A DNA stretch of 64,000 bases from Halomarina pelagica. Its GTDB lineage: Archaea; Halobacteriota; Halobacteria; Halobacteriales; Haloarculaceae. The number at the start of each line of letters is the position of its first letter. The first letter of the stretch is position 1. The stretch is from the NCBI RefSeq assembly GCF_024228315.1, contig NZ_CP100454.1:1302001-1366000 (forward strand). The letters run 5' to 3'. Below are positions 32,671 through 41,387 of the stretch, in pieces. A program made the position numbers and the translations under genes. The notes beneath the pieces were generated by a model. The model had not been told where the DNA came from, did no database searches, and saw nothing but the letters and a program-made list of their open reading frames with translations.

Positions 32671-33878
32671 CGGCCCAGCTGTTCGTGCGCGCTGGCGAGG
32701 TGGCTGGAGGCGAGCGCGCCGAGCAGCGAGAGTTCGCCGGCGAGCGTCCCGACGGCGATGACCTCGGCGAGGGCGTCGGCGTTCGAGCCAGGGGGGTCGC
32801 CGCCGCCGCGGACGCCGAGCACGGAGAGCGCCTCCGACTGGGTGGGGAGCCTCGTCCCGCCGCCGACGGTGCCGACCTCGAGCGACGCGAGCGTGACGCT
32901 GGCGTAGAGGTCCCCGTCCCGAACGTCGACGGTGGTGATGGCGTTCGACCCCTCGACGACCTGCGCGGGGTCCTGCCCGAGCGCGAGGAAGGCGGCGGCG
33001 ACGACGTTCGCGGCGTGGGCGTTGAAGCCGAGCGCGCCCGCCTTCGCGCTGCCGACGAGGTTCTTGCGCGTGTTCGCCTCGGCGATCGCCTCGGGGGTGG
33101 TCTTCAGCACGTCGGCGACGAGGGCACGCGACAGGACGACGTCGGCGGCGACGGTGCGCCCGCGCCCCTCGATCGCGTTGATCGCGGCGGGCTTCTTGTC
33201 GGCGCAGAGGTTGCCCGAGAGGGCGACGAGGGAGGCGGGCGTCTCGGCCTCGACGGCCTCGCAGGCGGCCTGCGTGGCGATGGTGGCCATGTTCATGCCC
33301 ATCGCGTCCTTCGTGTCGTAGGCGAACCGCAGGAAGACGCTGTCGCCGACGACGTAGGGCGTCACGTCGCGCAGTTCGCCGTGGCTCGTGGTGGCCTCGG
33401 CGGCCTCGCGGAGCGCCCCCTCGTTCGCGCGCACCCAGGAGACGACCTCGCTCGCCTCCCCCACGTCCGCGACGCGGAAGACGGGCGCGCGGGTCATCGC
33501 CGACTTGAGGACGCGCGCGGTCGCCCCGCCTCCCTCCCGGACGGCCGCACAGCCGCGGTTCACGCTGGCGAGCAGCGCCCCCTCCGTGGTGGCGAGCGGG
33601 AGGTAGTACTCGCCCGACGCCGCCCCGCCCTCGACGCGGACGGGACCGACGACGCCCATCGGCACCTGCGCCGCCCCGATCATGTTCTCGACGTTCGAAT
33701 CGGCGGCCGCCGCGTCGAAGGCGTACGCGCCGACCGTCGAGAGGTCGGCCCCCGTCTCGGCTTCGAGCAGGACGCGCCGGGCCTCGGCCGCGACGTCGGC
33801 GTCGGCGTGCTGTTCGAGTTCGTGCAGTCGCAGGTCGCCCTCGCGCACGCGCTCCGCGAGGTCCTCGGCGGCGGTCAT
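32667..33878 (-). CDS. hmgA: 3-hydroxy-3-methylglutaryl-CoA reductase (NADPH)
   Basis: Makes mevalonate for the isoprenoid chains of archaeal lipids; target of mevinolin in haloarchaea. Class I motifs in order: ENMIGAAQVPMGVVGPV (substrate), the catalytic Glu in the TEGAL segment, DAMGMNMATIATQAA, the catalytic Lys in ADKKPAAIN, GTVGGGTRLPTQ, and near the C-terminus HLASAHEQLGR with the catalytic His. Length 403 aa is normal. Starts at ATG 33878 and is probably monocistronic. It is the likely housekeeping copy of the pathway. Confidence 0.97.
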   Translation of the reverse strand: MTAAEDLAERVREGDLRLHELEQHADADVAAEARRVLLEAETGADLSTVGAYAFDAAAADSNVENMIGAAQVPMGVVGPVRVEGGAASGEYYLPLATTEGALLASVNRGCAAVREGGGATARVLKSAMTRAPVFRVADVGEASEVVSWVRANEGALREAAEATTSHGELRDVTPYVVGDSVFLRFAYDTKDAMGMNMATIATQAACEAVEAETPASLVALSGNLCADKKPAAINAIEGRGRTVAADVVLSRALVADVLKTTPEAIAEANTRKNLVGSAKAGALGFNAHAANVVAAAFLALGQDPAQVVEGSNAITTVDVRDGDLYASVTLASLEVGTVGGGTRLPTQSEALSVLGVRGGGDPPGSNADALAEVIAVGTLAGELSLLGALASSHLASAHEQLGR

Positions 33879-34021
33879 GCGCGAGGCGTGGCGGGCCGCC
33901 CGCCTAACGCTTGCTATTGGCCGGAGCCGACGAGGCGTCGGCGCGCCGGGACCGCCGAGATCCGTTCGGTATTCGTGAACGGTGTTCGGATCGTGTCGTC
34001 CGTTCGGGAGAGGAGAACGGC

Positions 34022-34771
34022 TCAGCGGGCGAGGTCGAGCGCCACGGCGTTCGCGCCGCTCAGGACCAGCCCGGCGTAGTCCTCCTCGAGTCGCTTTCCG
34101 ACCATCCGCTCTGCGGGTCCGGCGACGCTGATCGCGCCGACCGCGCGCCCCGCGTCGTCCGTCACGGGCGCGGCGACGGCGCGCATGCCGCGCGACAGTT
34201 CGCCCCGATCGAAGGCGAGCCCCTGGTCCCTGACGGTGCCGAGCTGTCGTCGGAGGGTCGCCTCGTCGGTCACGGTGTCGGGCGTTCGTCGGGGGAGGCC
34301 CCGCTCCTCGACGTAGCGCCCCACCGCCTCGTCGGGGCGGAACGCGAGCATCGCCTTGCCGGGCGCGCAGGCGTGCAGCGGCGCGCGGAGGCCGTCACGA
34401 ACGGGGATCTCGGGGTCGGTCGACCCGACGGCGTAGGCGTACACCGCCCGCCCGTGCTCGGGAACCACGGCGCTCGCCACGACGCCCGTGTCGGCGGCGA
34501 GGTCGCGGACCGTCGCGCGGGCGGCGACGACGAGCGGCAGTCGATCCCGGACGCGGACGCCGAGGTCGAGAAATCGCAGGCCCAGCCGGTAGGTTCCATC
34601 CTCCTTCACGACGACCTCCAGCCGCTCGAGCGTGACGAGGTGGTTGTGGACCGCGCTCTTCGAGAGGTCGAGGTGACGCGCCAGTTCCGTCACGCCAGCA
34701 CCGTCGAGGTCGAGGAGGGCGCGGACGACCCGGGCGGACGTCCCGGTCGCGCGAACGGGGTACTCGGTCAT
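34022..34771 (-). CDS. IclR-family transcriptional regulator
   Basis: Regulator of the divergent sugar operon by position. The N-terminal winged HTH (about 1-65) includes VVRALLDLDGAGVTELARHLDLSKSAVHNHL. The C-terminal IclR effector domain (about 75-245) contains APVTDDAGRAVGAISVAGPAERM and GLVLSGANAVALD. ATG 34771 is favoured over an in-frame GTG two codons upstream. It shares a 302 bp intergenic region with the ABC transporter genes. IclR regulators in haloarchaea control sugar pathways and can act as activators or repressors; the ligand may be galactose, galactonate or KDGal (inferred). Confidence 0.92.
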   Translation of the reverse strand: MTEYPVRATGTSARVVRALLDLDGAGVTELARHLDLSKSAVHNHLVTLERLEVVVKEDGTYRLGLRFLDLGVRVRDRLPLVVAARATVRDLAADTGVVASAVVPEHGRAVYAYAVGSTDPEIPVRDGLRAPLHACAPGKAMLAFRPDEAVGRYVEERGLPRRTPDTVTDEATLRRQLGTVRDQGLAFDRGELSRGMRAVAAPVTDDAGRAVGAISVAGPAERMVGKRLEEDYAGLVLSGANAVALDLAR

Positions 34772-34953
34772 GAACACCCACAGGAACGCCGATCACAAAG
34801 GCGTTCAGTAAGAGCGAACCGCTCCGGAGAGCGACGACCGACTGGACGATCGTGGGGATCGGTCCGAACGCGCTCCGACGGCGACTGACGGCCGTCTCCC
34901 GGCCGTTCGCCGGTACGGGGCGCGAAGGTACGTCCACTATTAGAGAACAGATC

Positions 34954-34973
34954 GAACATGAACCCCCGTGTTC
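34954..34973. promoter_or_regulatory. Candidate operator GAACA-N10-TGTTC upstream of the galactoside operon
   Basis: A perfect inverted repeat with 5-bp arms and a 10-bp spacer lies about 55 bp upstream of the TATA box of the binding-protein gene and 180 bp from the IclR start. A second, imperfect dyad (GTTCC...GAAAAC, 34970-34986) overlaps it. The position suits an activator of the IclR family. This is inferred from symmetry and context only. Confidence 0.4.
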
Positions 34974-35027
34974 CGTATTTGAAAACCCCATACGCGAGGG
35001 TCTAAGGCCAGATAGCCACGACTATGC

Positions 35028-35045
35028 AAAAATATTAAATATCTC
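35028..35045 (+). promoter_or_regulatory. TATA region of the ABC transporter / galactoside operon
   Basis: The block AAAAATATTAAATATCTC is the most A/T-rich stretch of the region and is 29-46 bp upstream of the ATG at 35074. The rest of the 302 bp between the divergent genes holds no other reading frame with support. Confidence 0.65.
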
Positions 35046-35073
35046 TGTTTCATGGACGGGAACACCACTCACC

Positions 35074-36441
35074 ATGTGTGCGAACTCGACACGCGGACGG
35101 CGGGCGGTCGAACGGCGGTCGATCCTGAAGGGCCTCGGAGGGGCGGGCCTGGCCGCGCTCGCGGGGTGCATCGGCACCGGCGACGCCCCCGGTAGCGGGG
35201 ACGGCGGCGGCGACGGCGGCGGTGGCGGCAACAGCAGTGCCGGCGGCGAGATGGCGAAGCGGATCGAGGCGTGGGGCTGGGACGTCGCGGCGAAGTCGCT
35301 CGGGATCACGGCGTCGGCCTACGAGAAGGAGGCCGACGCCACGGTGGACGTGAAGCAGATCGGCCGCTCCGACATGAAGGACAAGTACAAGTCCCGCCTC
35401 CTCTCGGGGTCGGGCGCGCCGGCCGTCGCGATGATGGAGAGCGTCGACGCCGCCGCCTGGGTCGCCACCGGCGGCCTGCGGGACATCGGCGGCTGGATCG
35501 AGGAGGCGGGCCTGCGTGACGCCTTCGTCTCCGGGAAGTGGGAACCCCTGACGAAGGAGGGGAAGACGTACGCCCTGCCCTGGGACATCGGCCCGGTCGG
35601 GACGTTCTACCGCAACGACGTGCTCGAGCAACACGGCGTCGACGTCTCGAACGTCGAGACGTGGGACCAGTTCATCGAGGAGGGGAAGAAGCTCCCCGAC
35701 GGCCAGTACATGCTCAACCTCCCGTCGAACGACTACGACGGGCTCTGGCGGATGCAGTACCGCCAGCTCGGCGGTCAGCCGTTCACGGAGGACGGGAAGG
35801 TGAACCTCGACAACGAGACGAGCGTCCGGGTGGCGCGCAACCTGAAGCGGATCCACGACTCGGGAATCGCCGACGACAAGGCGTCGTGGTCGAGCGCCTG
35901 GTTCTCGGCGTTCAAGTCCGGCTCCATCGCGGCGCTCAACGCCGGCGCGTGGATGGAGGGGACGCTCCGGGCCGAACTCCCCGGCACGTCCGGCAAGTGG
36001 CGCGTCATGAAACCGCCCGCCTTCGAGGCGGGCGGCAGCCGCGCGACCAACTGGGGCGGCTCGAACCTCGTCATCGCGGATCAGGTCGAGGAGGCGGCGG
36101 CCCGCCGGGGGTGGGACTACATGAAGTTCTCCCTCGGGACGAAGGAGATGCAACTCGCCATGTACGAGGAGTACGGCATCTTCCCGGCGCTGAAGGCGGC
36201 CTACGAGGCGGACCAGTTCGACCGGAAGAACGAGTTCTTCGGCGGGCAGCGCTCGGGCCGCCTGTTCGCCGAGATCGCCCGGAAGATCGAGCCGTACCGG
36301 TTCACCACCGCGACGCCCGAGGTGACGAAGGCGATCAACGCCCACTTCGGCTCGATGATGGGGGGCACGCTATCGCCCGAGGAGGCGGTGGCGAAGGCCG
36401 CGAAACAGGTCGCGGACCGCACCGGACGGGAACTCGCCTGA
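35074..36441 (+). CDS. Extracellular sugar-binding lipoprotein of ABC transporter
   Basis: Captures sugar outside the cell and delivers it to the permeases. The signal has a twin-arginine-like ERRSILKG followed by a hydrophobic core and lipobox LAGC (Cys32), then a Gly/Asp-rich linker to about 60. The remaining 390 residues are family 1 solute-binding type, with YALPWDIGPVGTFYRND and a NWGGSNLVI segment near the C-terminal lobe. ATG 35074 lies shortly after the TATA box. It is first of a seven-gene operon ending with beta-galactosidase, so the ligand is probably a beta-galactoside or galactose-containing oligosaccharide. Confidence 0.93.
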   Translation: MCANSTRGRRAVERRSILKGLGGAGLAALAGCIGTGDAPGSGDGGGDGGGGGNSSAGGEMAKRIEAWGWDVAAKSLGITASAYEKEADATVDVKQIGRSDMKDKYKSRLLSGSGAPAVAMMESVDAAAWVATGGLRDIGGWIEEAGLRDAFVSGKWEPLTKEGKTYALPWDIGPVGTFYRNDVLEQHGVDVSNVETWDQFIEEGKKLPDGQYMLNLPSNDYDGLWRMQYRQLGGQPFTEDGKVNLDNETSVRVARNLKRIHDSGIADDKASWSSAWFSAFKSGSIAALNAGAWMEGTLRAELPGTSGKWRVMKPPAFEAGGSRATNWGGSNLVIADQVEEAAARRGWDYMKFSLGTKEMQLAMYEEYGIFPALKAAYEADQFDRKNEFFGGQRSGRLFAEIARKIEPYRFTTATPEVTKAINAHFGSMMGGTLSPEEAVAKAAKQVADRTGRELA

Positions 36442-36444
36442 TCC

Positions 36445-37464
36445 ATGGCGAGCGACCCGTCGACGTCGACCGGCCTCCGCGGCGTCGGCTGGCGGGCAGC
36501 GGACGCGCTCCGCTACCGCCGGCAGGCGCTCGCGCGGCGACTGCCGTCGTTCCCGGGCGTCCCGTACCTCTTTCTGGCACCCTTCTTCGTCCTGTTCGCC
36601 GTCTTCCTCGCGTTCCCCATCGCCTACACCGTCTACCTCTCGTTCTTCGAGTTCCAGGGCGTCGGCGAGGGGGCGCTGCTCTGGATCGACTTCGGCCCCG
36701 TCTTCGTCCAGCTCCCGAGGATGGCTGACCTCCGCTTCGTCGGCCTCGCGAACTACGCCCGCCTGCTGGAGGACGCGCAGTTCCACAACGCGCTCTCGAA
36801 TACGGTGTTCATCCTCGCGGTGCAGGTGCCGCTGATGATCGGCGTCGCCCTCGGGCTCGCACTCGCGCTGAACGCCTCGTTCGTCCGGGCGAAGGGGCTG
36901 TTCCGGACGGCCATCGCCCTGCCCGTCTCGGCGAACCTCGTCGCCTACGCGACGGTGTTCCTCCTGCTCCTCCAGGAACACGGGCTGGTCAACTACCTGC
37001 TGACGGGCGTCGGGCTCCCGGCGGTCCCGTGGCTCTCCTCGCCGTTCTGGTCGCGGCTCTCGATCGTCGGCGCGGTGACGTGGCGCTGGACGGGCTACAA
37101 CATGATCATCCTGCTCGCCGGCCTCCAGACGGTCCCCGAGCAGCTCTACGAGGCGGCTGAGATCGACGGCGCGAACCGCTGGGAGAAGTTCCGCTACGTG
37201 ACGCTCCCCCAGCTTCGCCCGGTGTTGCTGTTCGTCCTCGTCACCTCGACGATCGGGACGTTCCGGCTGTTCTCGGAGCCGCTGATCATCGACGAGGGCG
37301 GCGCGCCGACGGAGGCGACCCGCACGGTCGTCGTCTACATCTACCGGATGGCGTTCAAGCAGTTCGAACTCGGGTACGCGAGCGCGATGACCGTCGTGCT
37401 CGTCGCGATCGTCAGCGTCCTGTCGATCGTCCAGCTCAAGGCGGGGGGCGAGGACGATGCGTGA
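36445..37464 (+). CDS. Sugar ABC transporter permease 1 (MalF type)
   Basis: One of two channel subunits in the membrane. After a cytoplasmic head (1-35), helices begin at about 37 (YLFLAPFFVLFAVFLAFPIAY). The EAA loop that docks the ATPase reads YEAAEIDGANRWEKF (about 233-247). Length 339 aa is somewhat longer than typical sugar permeases, because of an inserted loop between helices 1 and 2 (FEFQGVGEGALLWIDFG). It starts 3 bp after the binding-protein stop and overlaps the next permease gene by 8 nt. Confidence 0.95.
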   Translation: MASDPSTSTGLRGVGWRAADALRYRRQALARRLPSFPGVPYLFLAPFFVLFAVFLAFPIAYTVYLSFFEFQGVGEGALLWIDFGPVFVQLPRMADLRFVGLANYARLLEDAQFHNALSNTVFILAVQVPLMIGVALGLALALNASFVRAKGLFRTAIALPVSANLVAYATVFLLLLQEHGLVNYLLTGVGLPAVPWLSSPFWSRLSIVGAVTWRWTGYNMIILLAGLQTVPEQLYEAAEIDGANRWEKFRYVTLPQLRPVLLFVLVTSTIGTFRLFSEPLIIDEGGAPTEATRTVVVYIYRMAFKQFELGYASAMTVVLVAIVSVLSIVQLKAGGEDDA

Positions 37465-38302
37465 GGACGACCGGCGCGAGGGCGTCTGGCGGTTTCTCAC
37501 GTACACGGTCCTGCTCGCCGCCGTCGTCGTCACGCTCGTCCCCCTCTACTGGATCGTCGTGGCGGCGACGCTCCCCGAGCGGGCGTTTCTCGCCGCCGGG
37601 AGCGACCCGCGCCTGCTCCCCGGCGGGCACTTCCTCGAGAACCTGCGGGCGCTCCAGGCGCGGGAGAACGTGGACTTCCTCGGGAGTATCCGAAACAGCG
37701 TCTTCGTCGCGGTGACGTACACGCTGCTCTCGCTGGTGCTCTGCTCGATGGGCGGCTTCGCGTTCGCCAAGTACGAGTTCCGGTTCAAGGAGCCGATCTT
37801 CTACGCCATCCTCGCGACGCTGATCCTGCCCATCCAGCTGCTCGTGATCCCGCTGTTCCTGCTCGTCTCGCGGATCGGACTGACCAACAGCTTCTGGGCG
37901 ATCATCCTCCCGTGGGCGGCGAACCCGCTCGGCATCTTCCTCATGCGCCAGAACATGCGGTCGATCCCGGACGCCCTGCTCGAATCTGCGCGAATCGACG
38001 GCGCGACCGAGTTCCAGCTGTACTACCGCATCGCGCTGCCGACGATGAAGTCGTCGCTCGCGGCGCTCGCCATCGTCCTCTTTCTGTTCCAGTGGAACCT
38101 CTTTCTGTTCCCGCTGGTCATCCTGGACACCGGCAAGTACACCATCCCGGTCGCGATCAACCAGCTGGTCGGGGCACAGCGCGTCTACTACGACCAGATC
38201 ATGGTCGCCGCCGCGCTCTCGATCGTCCCGATCTTCCTGCTGTTTCTCTTCCTGCAGAAGCAGTTCGTCAGCGGCATCCTCGCTGGCTCGATCAAGGAGT
38301 GA
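37457..38302 (+). CDS. Sugar ABC transporter permease 2 (MalG type)
   Basis: Second membrane subunit. Six helices are expected; the first is at about 13-36 and later ones include ILATLILPIQLLVIPLFLL. The EAA loop is LESARIDGATEFQLYYRI (about 176-193). The C-terminus LQKQFVSGILAGSIKE is typical of MalG-like permeases. Length 281 aa is typical. The ATG lies within the end of the previous gene (8-nt overlap), implying translational coupling, and the ATPase gene follows after 3 bp. Confidence 0.95.
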   Translation: MREDDRREGVWRFLTYTVLLAAVVVTLVPLYWIVVAATLPERAFLAAGSDPRLLPGGHFLENLRALQARENVDFLGSIRNSVFVAVTYTLLSLVLCSMGGFAFAKYEFRFKEPIFYAILATLILPIQLLVIPLFLLVSRIGLTNSFWAIILPWAANPLGIFLMRQNMRSIPDALLESARIDGATEFQLYYRIALPTMKSSLAALAIVLFLFQWNLFLFPLVILDTGKYTIPVAINQLVGAQRVYYDQIMVAAALSIVPIFLLFLFLQKQFVSGILAGSIKE

Positions 38303-38305
38303 CCC

Positions 38306-39439
38306 ATGGCACGAATCACAGTCGACACGCTACGGAAGGAGTTCGGCGACGACGGGCGGACCATCGTCGCCGTCGAGGACCTCGATCTGACGGTCGAGGA
38401 CGGGGAGTTTCTCGTCCTCGTCGGGCCGTCGGGGTGCGGAAAGACCACCACGCTCCGGTGCGTCGCCGGCCTGGAGGACGTCACTGGCGGCGAGATCGCC
38501 TTCGACGGCGAGGACGTCACCGACCTCCGGGCGCGCGACCGCGACGTGGCGATGGTGTTCCAGAACTACGCGCTCTACCCCCACATGAACGTCCGGGAGA
38601 ACATCGGCTTCGGGCTGAAGCTCTCGACGACGCTCTCCACCGCCGAGATCCGCGAGCGCGTCGAGCGGGTCGCCCGCATGCTCTCCATCGAGGACCTCCT
38701 CGGGAAGAAGCCGAAGGAACTCTCCGGCGGGCAGCAACAGCGCGTCGCGCTGGGACGCGCGATCATCCGCGAGCCCCAGGTCTTCCTGATGGACGAACCG
38801 CTCAGCAACCTCGACGCGAAGCTCCGCGCCGAGATGCGCACCGAACTCCAGGAGCTACAGCACGACCTCGGCGTCACCACCGTCTACGTCACCCACGACC
38901 AGACCGAGGCGATGGCGATGGGCGACCGCATCGCCGTGATGAACGGCGGGAGGCTCCAGCAGGTCGGCACCGCGGAGGAGGTCTACCGCTCGCCGGTCAA
39001 CGAGTTCGTCGCCGACTTCATCGGCTCGCCGAGCATCAACCTGCTCGACGCGGCCGTCGAGGGCGGGACGCTCCGCGGTCCCGGCGACTTCGCGTACGAC
39101 CTCGACGACCCGACGCCGGTCGAGGGGTACGACCGCGTCCGCGCCGGGATCCGCCCCGAGGACGTGTACCCCGTCGACGTGGGCGGCAACGCCGCCGAGG
39201 CGCGCGTCGTCGAGCCGATGGGCAACGAGAACTTCCTGTACATGGAACTCGGCGGCGTGGAGCTGACCGCCCGCGTCCCGAGCGCGTTCCGACCCGAGCC
39301 GGGCGAGACGGTCCGGTTCGGCTTCGACGAGGCGGCGCTGTACCTGTTCGACGCCGAGACGGGCGAATCGCTGAAGACCAAGACCGACGAGGGCGGACCG
39401 ACGACCGACGACTACGTCGTCGAACGCCCCGGAGAGTGA
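38306..39439 (+). CDS. Sugar ABC transporter ATP-binding protein (MalK/MsmK type)
   Basis: Cytoplasmic ATPase that powers the importer. Walker A GPSGCGKTT is at residues 40-48, the signature LSGGQQQR near 141-148, Walker B VFLMDEP just after, and the switch His in VYVTHDQTEAM. The C-terminal 130 residues form the OB-fold/TOBE regulatory domain found in MalK, with RAGIRPEDV. Length 377 aa fits. It follows the permease by 3 bp and precedes galactonate dehydratase by 8 bp, tying import to catabolism. Confidence 0.97.
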   Translation: MARITVDTLRKEFGDDGRTIVAVEDLDLTVEDGEFLVLVGPSGCGKTTTLRCVAGLEDVTGGEIAFDGEDVTDLRARDRDVAMVFQNYALYPHMNVRENIGFGLKLSTTLSTAEIRERVERVARMLSIEDLLGKKPKELSGGQQQRVALGRAIIREPQVFLMDEPLSNLDAKLRAEMRTELQELQHDLGVTTVYVTHDQTEAMAMGDRIAVMNGGRLQQVGTAEEVYRSPVNEFVADFIGSPSINLLDAAVEGGTLRGPGDFAYDLDDPTPVEGYDRVRAGIRPEDVYPVDVGGNAAEARVVEPMGNENFLYMELGGVELTARVPSAFRPEPGETVRFGFDEAALYLFDAETGESLKTKTDEGGPTTDDYVVERPGE

Positions 39440-39447
39440 GACACGAC

Positions 39448-40596
39448 ATGCGAATCACCGACTACGAACTCTACGCCGTCCCGCCGCGCTGGCTGTTCCT
39501 GCGCCTCGAGACGAGCGACGGCCGCGTGGGCTGGGGCGAACCGGTCGTCGAGGGCCGCGCGCGCACCGTCCGCGCCGCCGTCGAAGAACTGATGGACACC
39601 TACCTGCTCGGGTCGGACCCCGACCCGATCGAGGACCACTGGCAGACGATGTACCGCGGGGGGTTCTACCGCGGCGGGCCCATCCTCATGAGCGCCATCG
39701 CCGGCATCGACCAGGCGCTCTGGGACCTCAAGGGCAAGGCGTTCGACGCGCCGATCTACGAGTTGCTCGGCGGTCGCGCACGCGATCGCGTCCGCGTCTA
39801 CCAGTGGATCGGCGGTGACCGCCCCGCGGGCGTCGCCCGCGCCGCGAGCGACAAGGTCGAGGAGGGGTTCACCGCGCTGAAGATGAACGCCACCTCCGAA
39901 CTGCGGCGGGTGGACACGCCGGCGGCCGTCGCCGACGCCGCCGACCGCCTGGGGGCGGTCCGGGAGGCGGTGGGGCCGGCGGTGGACGTGGGAGTGGACT
40001 TCCACGGGCGGGTGTCGAAACCGATGGCCAAGCGGCTGGCGAGCGCGCTCGAACCGCACGAACCCTTCTTCATCGAAGAACCCCTCCTTCCGGAGCACAC
40101 CGACGCGCTCCCCGAGATCGCCGCCCACACCTCGACGCCGATCGCCACCGGCGAACGCCTCTACTCGCGCTGGGACTTCAAGGAGGTCTTCGAACAGGGC
40201 GTCGTGGACGTGATCCAACCCGACCTCTCGCATGCTGGGGGGATCACGGAGGTGAAGAAGATCGCGGCGATGGCCGAAGCCTACGACGTGGCGATGGCCC
40301 CGCACTGCCCGCTCGGACCGATCGCACTCGCCGCCTGCGTGCAGGTCGACGCGTGTTCGCCGAACGTGCTCATCCAGGAGCAGAGCCTCGACATTCACTA
40401 CAACGAGGGCGGCGACGTCCTCGACTACCTCGCGGATCCGAACGTCTTCGAGTACGAGGACGGCTACGTCCGCCTGCCCGACGGCCCAGGGCTGGGCATC
40501 GAGATCGACGAGGACTACGTGCGCGAGCGGGCGGGGGCGGTCGACTGGCACAATCCCGTCTGGCGACACGACGACGGCAGCGTCGCGGAGTGGTGA
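39448..40596 (+). CDS. dgoD: D-galactonate dehydratase (enolase superfamily)
   Basis: Dehydrates D-galactonate to 2-keto-3-deoxygalactonate. It is a mandelate racemase/enolase superfamily protein with N-terminal capping domain (1-120) and a barrel. Metal ligands lie in VDFHGR (Asp, with following His), FIEEPLLPE (Glu) and GERLYSRWDF (Glu). The HCPLGPIALAA segment near the end carries the catalytic His, as in DgoD. Length 382 aa matches. It sits between the transporter ATPase and an SDR gene that overlaps its stop by 4 nt. Gluconate dehydratase specificity is a weaker alternative; the GH42 neighbour favours galactonate. Confidence 0.93.
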   Translation: MRITDYELYAVPPRWLFLRLETSDGRVGWGEPVVEGRARTVRAAVEELMDTYLLGSDPDPIEDHWQTMYRGGFYRGGPILMSAIAGIDQALWDLKGKAFDAPIYELLGGRARDRVRVYQWIGGDRPAGVARAASDKVEEGFTALKMNATSELRRVDTPAAVADAADRLGAVREAVGPAVDVGVDFHGRVSKPMAKRLASALEPHEPFFIEEPLLPEHTDALPEIAAHTSTPIATGERLYSRWDFKEVFEQGVVDVIQPDLSHAGGITEVKKIAAMAEAYDVAMAPHCPLGPIALAACVQVDACSPNVLIQEQSLDIHYNEGGDVLDYLADPNVFEYEDGYVRLPDGPGLGIEIDEDYVRERAGAVDWHNPVWRHDDGSVAEW

Positions 40597-41387
40597 CCGT
40601 GGAGCGATTCGCAGACCGGACGGCGCTCGTCACCGGTTCGACCCGCGGCATCGGCGCGGGCGTGGCGAGGCGGCTGGCGGCCGAGGGCGCGTCGGTGGTC
40701 GTCACCGGGCGCACGCGGGAGGCGGGCGAGGCGGTCGCCGGCGAGATCAGCGAGGCGGGCGGCGAGGCGGCGTTCGTTCGCGCGGACATGCGCGAACCGG
40801 ACGACATCGCGACGCTGGTCGACGCCGCGGTCGAGCGCTTCGGCGGCCTGGACGTGCTCGTAAACAACGCGGGCGTCGAGACGAACACCGCCGCCGACGA
40901 GGCGACCGAGGACGACTGGGACTTCGTCGTCGAGACGGACTTCCGGTCCTACTGGCTCTGCGCCAGGCGCGCCGTCCGCCACATGGACGACGGCGCGATC
41001 GTCAACGTCTCCTCGAACCACGCGCGCCTCACGATGCCCGAGATGTTCCCCTACAACGCGGTGAAGGCGGGGATCGACGGGATGACCCGGGCGATGGCGC
41101 TCGACTTCGGCCCGCGCGTCCGCGTGAACACCGTCAACCCCGGCTGGGTCGCCATCGACCGGACGACCGGCGACATGGACCCCGACTACCGCGAGCATCT
41201 GGAGTCGATCCACCCGACCGGGCGGCTGGGCACGCCCGCGGACGTGGCCGGGGCGGTCGCCTTCCTCGCGAGCGACGACGCGGCGTTCGTCACCGGCGCG
41301 AGCCTCCTCGTCGACGGCGGGCGGACCGCCGTCATGCAGGACGACGCGCTCCCGGACTACCGGGCGCGCAGGGAGGGCGAGCGGTGA
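40593..41387 (+). CDS. SDR-family dehydrogenase, candidate galactose dehydrogenase
   Basis: A 264-aa short-chain dehydrogenase. The cofactor motif TGSTRGIG is at 14-21, NNAG in VLVNNAGVE, catalytic Ser in NVSSNHARL and the Y-x3-K in FPYNAVKAG. The GTG at 40593 overlaps the dgoD stop (GTGA); a second GTG two codons later is also possible. Position between dgoD and beta-galactosidase suggests oxidation of D-galactose to galactonolactone as the first De Ley-Doudoroff step. Other sugar dehydrogenase activities are possible. Arg residues after the first Gly motif hint at NADP use, but this is not certain. Confidence 0.85.
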   Translation: MTVERFADRTALVTGSTRGIGAGVARRLAAEGASVVVTGRTREAGEAVAGEISEAGGEAAFVRADMREPDDIATLVDAAVERFGGLDVLVNNAGVETNTAADEATEDDWDFVVETDFRSYWLCARRAVRHMDDGAIVNVSSNHARLTMPEMFPYNAVKAGIDGMTRAMALDFGPRVRVNTVNPGWVAIDRTTGDMDPDYREHLESIHPTGRLGTPADVAGAVAFLASDDAAFVTGASLLVDGGRTAVMQDDALPDYRARREGER

